From DATARH01 sp035648415 (GTDB lineage Bacteria; Pseudomonadota; Alphaproteobacteria; ATCC43930; CGMCC-115725), in assembly GCA_035648415.1 (NCBI GenBank), contig DASRLO010000040.1:1-64000 (forward strand): a stretch of DNA of 64,000 bases, given 5' to 3'. Positions within the stretch are counted from its first letter, which is position 1. Each line of letters begins with the position of its first letter. The notes beneath the pieces were generated by a model. It ran no database searches and was not told the DNA's origin. It saw nothing but the letters and a program-made list of their open reading frames with translations. A program made the position numbers and the translations under genes. Below, piece by piece: positions 9,964 through 17,997 of the stretch.

Positions 9964-11373
9964 CTAATCAGCCGAATTACCGCTGCCGCCCAACCCCGCC
10001 AGCGCGCCCAGCGTGATCGGCTTGTAGGGCGCGCGGGGGCGGTAGGCGCCGATCTCGGCGATCGGTGTGCCGAGCGTGTCGGCCATGATCGCGCCGACGA
10101 TCGGGCCGCAGATGCGGCCTTGGCAGGGGCCCATGCCGCAGCGGGTGAAGGCTTTCGCCTGGTTCGGGCCTTGCGCGCCGAGGCGGGCGGCGCGGCGGAT
10201 TTGCGCGACCGTCACCTCCTCGCAGCGGCAGGCGATGGTGTCGTCCCGCGGCACCAGCACCGAGGGCGCCGGGCGGTAGAGCGCGTCGAGGAACGGGCGG
10301 ATCGCCATTTCCCGGTCGAGCGCGCGGCGCAGCGGGCGGGCGCGGCGGTCGCGCTCGGCGGGGGTGATCGCGTCGAGCAGCGCGGCGGCGTCGAGCGCGG
10401 CGAGGCGGCCGGCGAGCGCCGCCGCCTCCGCCCCGGCGATGCCGCCGCAATCGCCGGCGATCGCGATCGTCTGCCGGCTGGTGGCGCCCCATTCGTCGAC
10501 CACCGGCCGCCAGCAGAGCTGCGCGGCGTCCCAGCGATGGTCGAGGCCCAGCGCAAGGCTTATCTGCGTGTTGGGGATGACACCTTCGTGCAGCAGCAGA
10601 AGATCGGCGTCGATCTCGCCGGAATCCCAGGCGACGCCCTCGACGCGGCCGCGCCCGACAGCGCGCAATCCGGTGACCTGGCGGCGGATCGGGATGTGGG
10701 CGCGCCCGACCTCGCGGATCAGGCCGAGGCCCTTGCGCAGGGCGCGCCGGGCCGGCCACAGCGCCCGCGGCAGCAGGCGCGCAGCGGCGTGGCAGTTGCG
10801 GTGCGGCGCGGTTTCGAGGATGAGGGCGGGCGGTGCGCCGGCGCGGACGAGCTGCGCCGCGACGAGCCAGACCAGAGGCCCCTGCCCGGCCAGCACGGTG
10901 CGCCCGGCGGGCACTATGTCGCCGGTCTTGAGCAGGATCTGCGCCGCGCCGGCGGTCATCACGCCGGGCAGCGTCCAGCCCGGCACCGGCACCGGCCGCT
11001 CGATCGCGCCGGCGGCGACGAGGATGCGGCGGGCGCGCAGGGTTCGGCTCGCGGCGCCGGAATTTCCCTGGGAGAGCAGCGACAGCGTGCCGTCCGGGTC
11101 GATGTGCCAGACAAGGGTGGCGGGGAGATACGCGGCATTGCTGGCGCGCAGCGCGGCGGCGAGCGGCTTGCCGGCGAGGTAGTCGGGGCCGAGCGGGGAG
11201 TTCCCGCTCGAATTCCCTGAGGCGCGCTCGATGCCGCGATAAATCTGGCCGCCGGGCGCGTCCTGCTCGTCGATCAGCGTAGTGTCGAGGCCGAGCTCGG
11301 CGGCGAGCGCCGCCGCCGCCATCCCGGCCGGCCCGGCGCCGACGATTGCGAAATCGATTTTTTCAGGCGTCAT
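9964..11373 (-). CDS. FAD/NAD(P) oxidoreductase with BFD-like [2Fe-2S] domain (opine/D-hydroxyproline dehydrogenase A-type)
   Basis: A 469-residue flavoprotein. The N terminus has an FAD Rossmann motif (IVGAGPAGMAAAALAAELG). A second dinucleotide site lies mid-protein (LAGQGPLVWLVAAQLVRAG). The C terminus has a BFD-like [2Fe-2S] domain with CRCEEVT and RCGMGPCQGRIC. This layout matches the A subunits of opine oxidases, D-hydroxyproline dehydrogenase and hydrogen cyanide synthase HcnB. Those enzymes need a B subunit and a small ferredoxin-like subunit, and neither is adjacent. The substrate is unknown. The ATG lacks a clear ribosome site, and repeat material begins 12 bases upstream. Confidence 0.8.
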   Translation of the reverse strand: MTPEKIDFAIVGAGPAGMAAAALAAELGLDTTLIDEQDAPGGQIYRGIERASGNSSGNSPLGPDYLAGKPLAAALRASNAAYLPATLVWHIDPDGTLSLLSQGNSGAASRTLRARRILVAAGAIERPVPVPGWTLPGVMTAGAAQILLKTGDIVPAGRTVLAGQGPLVWLVAAQLVRAGAPPALILETAPHRNCHAAARLLPRALWPARRALRKGLGLIREVGRAHIPIRRQVTGLRAVGRGRVEGVAWDSGEIDADLLLLHEGVIPNTQISLALGLDHRWDAAQLCWRPVVDEWGATSRQTIAIAGDCGGIAGAEAAALAGRLAALDAAALLDAITPAERDRRARPLRRALDREMAIRPFLDALYRPAPSVLVPRDDTIACRCEEVTVAQIRRAARLGAQGPNQAKAFTRCGMGPCQGRICGPIVGAIMADTLGTPIAEIGAYRPRAPYKPITLGALAGLGGSGNSAD

Positions 11374-11384
11374 TGCAAAAAGCC

Positions 11385-11464
11385 GTCATTGCGAGCCCAC
11401 GGGTCTGGCTTGCGGCCAGCCCGAGGACAGACTCCTTTTCGTCGCCTTGCGGCTCCTCGCAATG
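11385..11464. repeat. Palindromic intergenic repeat, GTCATTGCGAG family
   Basis: An 80-bp element bounded by GTCATTGCGAG on the left and CTCGCAATGA on the right, the outer arms of an inverted repeat. Related copies are at 20424-20504 and 40748-40836, with a half copy near 14061. It fills the gap between two minus-strand genes. Confidence 0.75.
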
Positions 11465-11473
11465 AAGATAGCG

Positions 11474-12334
11474 TTACGCCGTATGTTTCCGGATGAACGC
11501 CTTCATCCGGTCGAGCGCGCGGGCGGCGTAAGGCGCGTCGGGCTTGCCGGTCATAAAGCCGTGATCGGCGCCCTCGTAAAATTGCACCTCGATCTCGCCG
11601 CCTTTCTTCTTCCAGCCGTCGGCGGTGCGGTGCGTCACCTCGACCGGGACCCACTCGTCGGCGTCGCCGCCGAACAGCAGCGCCGGCGGCAGATGCACCT
11701 TCTCGCCACGGTCGAGGATCGCCGGTGGGCTGCCTTCGCTCATCACCGCCTCGGTGCCCCAGAAGGCGTGGTGGCGTTCCATCAGCTCGCTGTTGCCGGC
11801 CTTCTTGGCGAGGTGGTAGCGCAAGAGCGGGTCGAGCACGCCCCAGCCCGAGATGACCCAGCCCTGGCGCGCGTCGATCTCCGGCGCCTCGGGCAGCGGC
11901 AGCGCGCAGTAGCGCGGGTCGTCCGGCCGCATCGCCGCGAGCAGCACCTGATGTCCGCCGCTCGACGTGCCGAAGCTGCCGACCCAGTCCGGCCGGCTGC
12001 CGTAGAGCCGCGCGCGCGCCTTGAGCCAGCGAATGCCGAGATTGATGTCCTGCAACGAGGCCGGGTAGCCGCCGTCGGGCGGCATGCGGAAATCGATCGA
12101 GGCGACGAGGATGCCGCTCTCGGCCAGCGCTTTCGCCATGAAGTCGTTGTCGGTGCGGTCCTTATGGACCCAGGCGCCGCCATGCACTTGCAAGGCCGCC
12201 GGGAAGGGGCCGGCGCCGAGGGGCCGGTACACCCGCGCCAGCATCGCCCGGCCGGCCTGGCGCTGGTATTCGACATCCTCGACCCGCACCTCTTGCCGGT
12301 CCGTGGGGCGGGCATCGGCAAGCGTGGTTGGCAT
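11474..12334 (-). CDS. Alpha/beta hydrolase (BD-FAE/HSL-like esterase)
   Basis: A 286-residue alpha/beta hydrolase of the carboxylesterase/lipase HGG class. It has the oxyanion-hole motif HGGAWVHKD, a nucleophile elbow GTSSGG, the acid in GGDADEWVP and the catalytic histidine in GADHGFM. It probably hydrolyses a small ester in the cytoplasm, since no signal peptide is seen. The ATG at 12334 follows GGGAGGAACCC, so the longer upstream reading is rejected. The gene is flanked by repeat elements on both sides. Confidence 0.8.
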   Translation of the reverse strand: MPTTLADARPTDRQEVRVEDVEYQRQAGRAMLARVYRPLGAGPFPAALQVHGGAWVHKDRTDNDFMAKALAESGILVASIDFRMPPDGGYPASLQDINLGIRWLKARARLYGSRPDWVGSFGTSSGGHQVLLAAMRPDDPRYCALPLPEAPEIDARQGWVISGWGVLDPLLRYHLAKKAGNSELMERHHAFWGTEAVMSEGSPPAILDRGEKVHLPPALLFGGDADEWVPVEVTHRTADGWKKKGGEIEVQFYEGADHGFMTGKPDAPYAARALDRMKAFIRKHTA

Positions 12335-12395
12335 GGGTTCCTCCCGAAACTGGTTGACACGAGTATAGGGGGCGGCGTGGATGCGGGCTACGCGT

Positions 12396-12502
12396 GTCCT
12401 TCGAGGCTCGCTTCGCGAGCGCCTCAGGATGAGGATGTTCTCTGCGTCATTCCCCAACCATCCTCATCCTGAGGTGCTTTGCGAAGCAAAGCCTCGAAGG
12501 AC
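12396..12502. repeat. Large inverted repeat, CCTCATCCTGAGG family
   Basis: Two arms of about 42 bp, one at 12396-12438 and one at 12461-12502, are near-perfect inverted copies: GTCCTTCGAGGCTCGC... and ...GCAAAGCCTCGAAGGAC, each containing CCTCA(T/G)CCTGAGG-like palindromes. Such elements are common in Bradyrhizobium/Rhodopseudomonas-type genomes. It separates two minus-strand genes and could form a long RNA hairpin. Confidence 0.85.
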
Positions 12503-12520
12503 GCATCGGCCGACGCAGCC

Positions 12521-13423
12521 CTACAGTAAATCTGCGACCGCCGTCTTGTAACGGGTGATCGCGGCGAGGTGCTCGGCCGCGGTCTTGCCGGCGATGCGTT
12601 GGTGGTTGGGGCTGGCGTAGGTGGTGTGGACGGTGACGTGGGTGACCCCGGCATTCTTCCAAAACTGGATCTCGTTGCGCCAATCGTCTTCGTTGCCGGT
12701 GCCGGGCGACACCCAGACCTCGAACCCGAAATTCGCCGGGTCGCGGCCATTCTCGCGCAAGAGGCCGCGCAATTTGCCGAACGCCGCCAGCGCCACATCG
12801 CCCATCGGATAGGCCAGCGGCATGAACCCGTCGCCATATTTGGCGGCGCGGCGGAAGGTCGCCTCGGCATGGCCGCCATACCAGATCGGCACCCGCCCTG
12901 AGGCCGGGCGCGGGTTGATGCCGGCATCGTCGATCGTGTGGAACTCGCTTTCGTACTTCACATGCGGCTCGGCCCACAGCGCCTGCATCACCCGCACCTG
13001 GTCGGCCGAGCGCTTACCGCGATTGTGGAACTCTTCGTTGAGGCCGGTGAACTCGACCTCGTTCCAGCCGACCCCGATGCCGAGCCGGAATCTGCCATTG
13101 CCGCCGCACAGCACGTCGAGCGACGCCGCCTGCTTGGCGACCAGCGCCGCCTGGCGCTGCGCCAGGATCAAGACGCCCGAGGCGAAGCCGATCTTCCGGG
13201 TGCAGCCGGCGAGAAACCCGAACAGCACGAACGGGTCGTGATAGGCGGTCGCCGTGGTGCCGACCCTGCGGCCCTCGTAATTGCCGTCGGGGTTGGCGCC
13301 GAGCACGTGGTCCGGCGCGAGCAGATAGGCAAAGCCGAGGCCCTCCGCCGCTTGCGCATAGTCGCGGATAATTGCGGGTCCGGTGCCGATATCGCCGACC
13401 GGCAGCGAGGCGCCGAGCTGCAT
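12521..13423 (-). CDS. LLM class flavin/F420-dependent oxidoreductase
   Basis: A 300-residue luciferase-like TIM-barrel protein. It has the typical opening MQLGASLPVGDIG, the GLGFAYLLAPDHV strand, and the GRFRLGIGVGWNEVEF signature of the F420-dependent TIGR03619-like subgroup. It is likely a monooxygenase or dehydrogenase using a reduced flavin or deazaflavin; the substrate is unknown. It is one of three different LLM proteins between 12.5 and 23.2 kb. Confidence 0.8.
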   Translation of the reverse strand: MQLGASLPVGDIGTGPAIIRDYAQAAEGLGFAYLLAPDHVLGANPDGNYEGRRVGTTATAYHDPFVLFGFLAGCTRKIGFASGVLILAQRQAALVAKQAASLDVLCGGNGRFRLGIGVGWNEVEFTGLNEEFHNRGKRSADQVRVMQALWAEPHVKYESEFHTIDDAGINPRPASGRVPIWYGGHAEATFRRAAKYGDGFMPLAYPMGDVALAAFGKLRGLLRENGRDPANFGFEVWVSPGTGNEDDWRNEIQFWKNAGVTHVTVHTTYASPNHQRIAGKTAAEHLAAITRYKTAVADLL

Positions 13424-13507
13424 GGGGTTCTTCCTTGTCTGATTGTTAAGCCCAGCTTAACCACACCTAACCATAGTCTCACGAGGACAAATTTCTCCGA
13501 GAAGGCC

Positions 13508-13978
13508 GTGTCCTCCGATACCCTGCCCACAAGCGAGTCGACAAAGCCGGTAGGTCTAACCGGTTGGTTAGCCCTGTTGGCCGTTGGGCAAATTTTTGGG
13601 CTACTCGCGTATGTGGTGCGCCTTTTTCAATATTATGCGGGTGTGCCGGTACAGCGAGGATTTTTGGCGCTGCCGATCGCCTTCATCGGCGAGGCGATTT
13701 TGAATATTGTATTTTTCCTGTTAATTAGCTTTTCGACGTATGCGATCCTTACAAAAAAGCGCTGTTTCAGATGGCTTTACATCAGTGAGGTAATGGGTAT
13801 GCCATTGTTGATTTTACTGGATGCCGCATGGATTTCCTTCACGACCGCATTGTCCTTTAATAATTATCTCACTCATACGGACGCTCTACAGAAAGCGATT
13901 GCAGCTTGCATACCGGGCGCCGTGTTTACTGTCTATTTATTCAGATCGCAGCGAGCTAAGAACACGCTGATCCACTAA
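13508..13978 (+). CDS. DUF2569-like integral membrane protein
   Basis: A 156-residue protein with four predicted membrane segments (LLAVGQIFGLLAYVVRLF, a segment containing IGEAILNIVFFLLISF, EVMGMPLLILLDAAWISF, and one near residue 138). The LTGWLALLAVG entry and overall size fit the poorly described DUF2569 family. Its role is unknown. The base and codon use is clearly AT-richer than the surroundings (many TTA, TTT and ATT codons), suggesting acquisition. The GTG start is the first reasonable one in frame, with GAGAAGG before it. The gene stands alone between two LLM genes. Confidence 0.6.
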   Translation: MSSDTLPTSESTKPVGLTGWLALLAVGQIFGLLAYVVRLFQYYAGVPVQRGFLALPIAFIGEAILNIVFFLLISFSTYAILTKKRCFRWLYISEVMGMPLLILLDAAWISFTTALSFNNYLTHTDALQKAIAACIPGAVFTVYLFRSQRAKNTLIH

Positions 13979-14060
13979 TCGGCTGTTGCCTCTCCACTTT
14001 TCAGACGCAGCGATGCAATCTGACACCGGGCTCTCGCGGATCGCGATGGCCGCGCCGCGC

Positions 14061-14080
14061 TTTGCGCTCCTCGCAATGAC
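14061..14080. repeat. Half copy of the GTCATTGCGAG-family repeat
   Basis: The 20 bases here match the right arm of the element ending at 11464 (GCTCCTCGCAATGA). The left arm is missing, so it looks like a decayed copy just before the LLM gene at 14136. Confidence 0.4.
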
Positions 14081-14135
14081 GGCGGCGATGGGATTATGCT
14101 GGTCGGCGCAGATTGATGAGCGCGGGTGAAGAGCG

Positions 14136-15278
14136 ATGATCAAGCGGTTCCATGCACTGTATGTCGGCCAGATCGATCTCGACAATGTCGGCCTCGACGG
14201 CACCCCGGCGAACGACCGCCGCTATTCCAACGCGCGCCTCAGCGAGGTGTTCGAGACGTCGAAGCGGGTCGCCCAAGTAATGGACGAGCTCGGCTATTAC
14301 TGCTTCTGGGCCGCCGAGCATCATTTCCAGCACGAAGGCTACGAGTGCATCCCCAATCTGATCCAGTGGGGGCTGTGGCTGGCGACCCAGACCAAGCGGC
14401 TCAAATTCGGTTGCGGCTTCAACATCCTGCCGATGTGGCACCCGATCCGCCTTGCCGAGGACTACGCGATGGCCGACATCGTCACCGACGGGCGGGTGGT
14501 GATGGGGGTCGGGCGCGGCTACCATACGCGCGAGGTGGAGACCCTGGGCGGCCCGCTGCTCGACACCGACGCCAACCGCGACATCTTTGTCGAAGGGCTC
14601 GACCTCTTGCTCAAATGCTTCAACCAGCAGTCGTTCCGCCACAAGGGCAAGTATTTCGACGCGCCGCCGCCGGTACCCTATCGCGGCTATGACCTCAAAG
14701 AGATCACCATGGTGCCGCGGCCGAAGCACCTGCCGGTCGAGATTTTCATGCCGATCGCCAGCGGCCGCACCATCGATTTGATGGCCGAGAAGGGGCTCAA
14801 GGCGATGGTGACGTTGAACGGCGAAAAGATCCTCGACGATGTCGTCCAGGCGTTCCACCAGGCTTGCCACAGGCATGGCCGCGACGTGCAGCTCGGCGAG
14901 GACATGGTGTGGGGCGCCGGCATCTACCTCGCCGACAGCCAGGAGAAAGCAATCCGCAAGCTCGAACCGGCGCATGACGAGCGCTTCAAATGGTTCGCGC
15001 CGTTCGGCTTTGTCCGCTACGCCGACGAGAACGGCCGCACCTGGGGCACCCCCGGCGCCCCGGTCGGCATCCCCACCCTGCGCGAAGGGGTAAAGCAGAA
15101 GGCCTGGTTCTGCGGCCGCCCGGACGAGGTAATCGACGGCATCAAGTCGATCGAGGCGCGCTATCCCGGCCTCGAAGATTTCATGATCCACTGGGCCGAA
15201 GGTCTCTCGCCCGCCGAATTCACCGAGCAGCTGCGCCGGTTCGCCCGCGACGTAATGCCGGCGTTCAACCGCGGCTAA
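14136..15278 (+). CDS. LLM class flavin-dependent oxidoreductase
   Basis: A 380-residue luciferase-like monooxygenase. Hallmarks are the FWAAEHHFQHEGYE strand, in which the EHH motif is typical of FMN-dependent luciferase-family enzymes, and GRVVMGVGRGYHTRE. It is longer than the F420-type protein at 12521 and more like the enzyme at 21994. The reaction is probably an oxygenation that uses reduced FMN from a separate reductase, which is not encoded nearby. The substrate is unknown. Confidence 0.8.
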   Translation: MIKRFHALYVGQIDLDNVGLDGTPANDRRYSNARLSEVFETSKRVAQVMDELGYYCFWAAEHHFQHEGYECIPNLIQWGLWLATQTKRLKFGCGFNILPMWHPIRLAEDYAMADIVTDGRVVMGVGRGYHTREVETLGGPLLDTDANRDIFVEGLDLLLKCFNQQSFRHKGKYFDAPPPVPYRGYDLKEITMVPRPKHLPVEIFMPIASGRTIDLMAEKGLKAMVTLNGEKILDDVVQAFHQACHRHGRDVQLGEDMVWGAGIYLADSQEKAIRKLEPAHDERFKWFAPFGFVRYADENGRTWGTPGAPVGIPTLREGVKQKAWFCGRPDEVIDGIKSIEARYPGLEDFMIHWAEGLSPAEFTEQLRRFARDVMPAFNRG

Positions 15279-15305
15279 GCCGCGATCGTCGGCTACCGCG
15301 TAATC

Positions 15306-15755
15306 ATGGCTTTCGCGTACCGATACGCGCTGGAACGCCAGGAGAACGGGTGGTGGCTGGTGCGCTTTCCCGGCATCCCCGAAGCCCTCACCGAGGGCGA
15401 GACCGAAGCCGCTGCGCGCACCAATGCCGTCGATTGCGTGATCGCGGCGCTCGAGGGATACCTGAAGGCTGGGAGGCCGCTCCCCAGACAGCGCGAGGGA
15501 CATCTGGCCGCAGATCGCGCCGTCCTGCCGTCACTGGTTACCGCAAAACTTGCCGTCTATGAAACGATGCTCGCGCGCGGCTGGTCGCGGGTGAAACTGG
15601 CGTCGGCGCTTGGGATGCCGGAAAACTCGGTGCGGCGATTGCTGGATTTGCGCCACAATTCGCGTATGGGAATTATCGACGAAGCGCTGGCGAAGATGAA
15701 CGCGGAATTGCCGATCGATTTGCCCAAGGTTCGTGCACGGGCGGCCGTGGACTGA
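15306..15755 (+). CDS. HicB-family antitoxin-like protein (orphan)
   Basis: 149 residues. The N-terminal 60 form the HicB RNase-H-like fold (YRYALERQENGWWLVRFPGIPEALTEG). The C terminus has a helix-turn-helix (SRVKLASALGMPENSVRRLLD). HicB normally neutralises and co-represses the mRNase HicA, encoded immediately beside it by about 60 codons. Only 27 bases separate this gene from the LLM gene upstream and 11 from the convergent gene downstream, so no hicA fits. It may be a solitary regulator or the remnant of a module. Confidence 0.8.
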   Translation: MAFAYRYALERQENGWWLVRFPGIPEALTEGETEAAARTNAVDCVIAALEGYLKAGRPLPRQREGHLAADRAVLPSLVTAKLAVYETMLARGWSRVKLASALGMPENSVRRLLDLRHNSRMGIIDEALAKMNAELPIDLPKVRARAAVD

Positions 15756-15766
15756 GGACGCAGTCG

Positions 15767-16936
15767 CTACCGGCTGAGCTGCACCGCCATCCGCGCCGCG
15801 GCGCCGGCGATGCGCGCCACCGCCGGCAGATCGATCGCATGCGGCCAGCGGTCTTGCGGCAGGTGAAAGAGCTTGTTGGTGCCGACCAGGGTCAGATAAC
15901 GCCCGCCGGCGCTGTGGATATCGCGGGTCTCGCCGCTCGGGGTGAAATCCTTGGGCGGGATGTCGTCGGGCGGGTGGCCGGCGCGGGTGAGTTCGGCGAG
16001 GCCGAGCGCGCGCAGATCGTCGACGTTGGAGACCAGCGACAGCACCCCGCCGGCGGCGCCGAGATTGGCGCCGTAATGCACCCAGTCGACGCCGCCGGCC
16101 GCGCCGCCGGGCTTATCCCAACCGGGACGGCGGGCGATGAATTCGTCGAGCCCGAGATGGTTGAGCTCGTGCCCGCTATTGGCGGTCAAGATCACGTCGC
16201 GGCCCGGCGGCGCGGCGGTCAACGCCCGCAGCGATTCGAGCCAGCAGACGAGGCCGCCGCCGCGCTCGGCGGTCGATTGCCACCATGAGCTGCGCGGCGT
16301 CATCACGACGAGCGGCGGGCGGTTCGCGGCGCTGCCCTTGAGCGCGACGACGATATTGACCGCCCGCCCCGGACACCGCCGGCTGAAGGCGAGCACGCGG
16401 GCGGTGTCGCCGCGGGTGGCGGCGGCGAGCACCGACGGCCCCGCCTCGCTCGCGACATGGATCGCCGGCGGGCCCCAGGGCGAACGGAAATCCTCGGCGT
16501 TGAGCAGACCGAGCCCGGGCGCCTCGCCGCGGCAGACCACGACCAGCGCGCGATGCCCACCCTGAATTGAATCGGCGGCGCGGCGCTGGCGCTGAAATTC
16601 GCCCGAATAGACCGCGCGCGGCGACAGCTCGACGACGGCGATATCGGCGTTGCCGCCGATAAAACCAAGCCGGCCCTCGACCCCCGCGATCCCGCTCGGC
16701 GGCGCATCGAACACCGGCACTCCGGAAATCCGCTCCCCGGCGATCTCGAGATAGGCGAGCGCCGGGTCCAGCCGGTCGATGGCGAATTCCTCGATCTCGA
16801 CCGCCCCCGCGAGACCAGCGGCTTCGCGCGCCAGCCATTCAGCGCCGGCCGCGTCGCCCGGCGTCCCGGTGCGGTGCGTGCCTTGCCGGTCCCACGCCTG
16901 CAGCCAAGCCGCGGCGCGGGTTTCTGCCTCTGTCAT
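15767..16936 (-). CDS. M28-peptidase-like protein with degenerate metal site
   Basis: A 389-residue protein with the layout of an M28 aminopeptidase: N-terminal lead, an inserted PA-like region (about residues 80-170), then an M28-like alpha/beta core. In active enzymes the core shows H-x-D, a D and paired EE ligands. Here the first site reads VMTPRSSWWQSTAERGGG and the EE site is SGHELNHLG, so most zinc ligands are replaced. No signal peptide is visible. It may be a non-catalytic relative or have a different metal site. It is transcribed divergently from the amidohydrolase at 16990. Confidence 0.6.
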   Translation of the reverse strand: MTEAETRAAAWLQAWDRQGTHRTGTPGDAAGAEWLAREAAGLAGAVEIEEFAIDRLDPALAYLEIAGERISGVPVFDAPPSGIAGVEGRLGFIGGNADIAVVELSPRAVYSGEFQRQRRAADSIQGGHRALVVVCRGEAPGLGLLNAEDFRSPWGPPAIHVASEAGPSVLAAATRGDTARVLAFSRRCPGRAVNIVVALKGSAANRPPLVVMTPRSSWWQSTAERGGGLVCWLESLRALTAAPPGRDVILTANSGHELNHLGLDEFIARRPGWDKPGGAAGGVDWVHYGANLGAAGGVLSLVSNVDDLRALGLAELTRAGHPPDDIPPKDFTPSGETRDIHSAGGRYLTLVGTNKLFHLPQDRWPHAIDLPAVARIAGAAARMAVQLSR

Positions 16937-16989
16937 GGTGCCCCGCCGTGGTAGATGATGGGTCCCGGCAACCGGGGAGGAACGCCACG

Positions 16990-17964
16990 ATGATCTGCGA
17001 TGTCCACGCCCATTACATCCCGCAAAAATTCGGCGACTTCATGGGCGACCGCTGGGGGCCGCGGGTCGGACCCGCCGTCACGGTCAAGGAGGGCATCGCC
17101 AAGCACCCGGTGTCGGACTCGGCGACCGACATCGTCGGGCGGCTCGAATTGATGGACGCGGCGGGGGTCGAGAAGCAGGTGCTGTCGCCGCACCGCCCGC
17201 CGTATCTGCCCGACGAGAGGGAATGCGTCGCGGCGCTGCACCTGCTCAACGACGGTTACGCAGAACTGGCGCACAAGCACCCGGACCGCATTTCCTCCTA
17301 TGTGATGCTGCCGCTGCCGCACATCGACGCGGCGCTGAAGGAGATGGAGCGCGGCCTCGACCAATTGGGCTGCGTCGGGGTCAACATGCACATCTCGTGC
17401 TTCGACCGCTCGGTCGCGGAAGCTGAGTTCGAGCCGATCTACGCCGAACTGAACCGGCGCGGCGCGATCCTCTTTGTCCACCCCTCGACCAACGGCATCT
17501 GCTCGCCGTTCATCAACGACTACAAATTCACCGCGCCGGTCGGCACCTCGCTCGAAGACGCCAGCTTCGTGCTGCATATGATCGCCAAGCAGATCCCGCA
17601 CCGCTACCCGCACATCAAATTCATCGTGCCGCATTTGGGCGGACCGATCCCGATGCTGCTGAACCGGCTCGACGCGCAGGGCCAGAGCCCGCGCCACCAC
17701 CCGAACCTCGCCGAGACGCCCAGCGTCACCGCCAAGAAATTCTATTACGACACGGTGTGCTACGGCTCGAAAGCGGCGTTCTGCTGCGCGCTGGAGGCGT
17801 TCGGCGAAGACCATCTGGTTACCGGCAGCGACTATCCGGTGCTGCAGGATTTCGAATCCTACAGCGAAACGTTCGCCTATATCGAGCGGCTGGGCCTGCC
17901 GAAATCGGTCACCGACAAGGTGCTGCACCACAACGCGCAGAAGCTGTTCGGGTTTGCCCATTGA
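16990..17964 (+). CDS. Amidohydrolase family 2 protein (ACMSD-like decarboxylase/hydrolase)
   Basis: A 324-residue TIM-barrel metal-dependent protein. The N-terminal metal motif is H-x-H in ICDVHAHYIP, further residues are HPSTNG and FIVPHLGGPIPML, and the late conserved aspartate is in VTGSDYPVL. These fit the amidohydrolase-2 group that includes ACMS decarboxylase and related non-oxidative decarboxylases. The ATG at 16990 follows GGGGAGGAA. The context of LLM oxidoreductases and a molybdenum hydroxylase suggests breakdown of an aromatic or heterocyclic compound; the substrate is not determined. Confidence 0.8.
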   Translation: MICDVHAHYIPQKFGDFMGDRWGPRVGPAVTVKEGIAKHPVSDSATDIVGRLELMDAAGVEKQVLSPHRPPYLPDERECVAALHLLNDGYAELAHKHPDRISSYVMLPLPHIDAALKEMERGLDQLGCVGVNMHISCFDRSVAEAEFEPIYAELNRRGAILFVHPSTNGICSPFINDYKFTAPVGTSLEDASFVLHMIAKQIPHRYPHIKFIVPHLGGPIPMLLNRLDAQGQSPRHHPNLAETPSVTAKKFYYDTVCYGSKAAFCCALEAFGEDHLVTGSDYPVLQDFESYSETFAYIERLGLPKSVTDKVLHHNAQKLFGFAH

Positions 17965-17997
17965 CCCGAGCGGCTTTCACCGAGCGGCTGGCGGCCG

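Noticed and set aside
11385..12502. A CRISPR array suspected from the clustered repeats
   Set aside because: The repeats are single palindromic elements without regularly spaced units or spacers.
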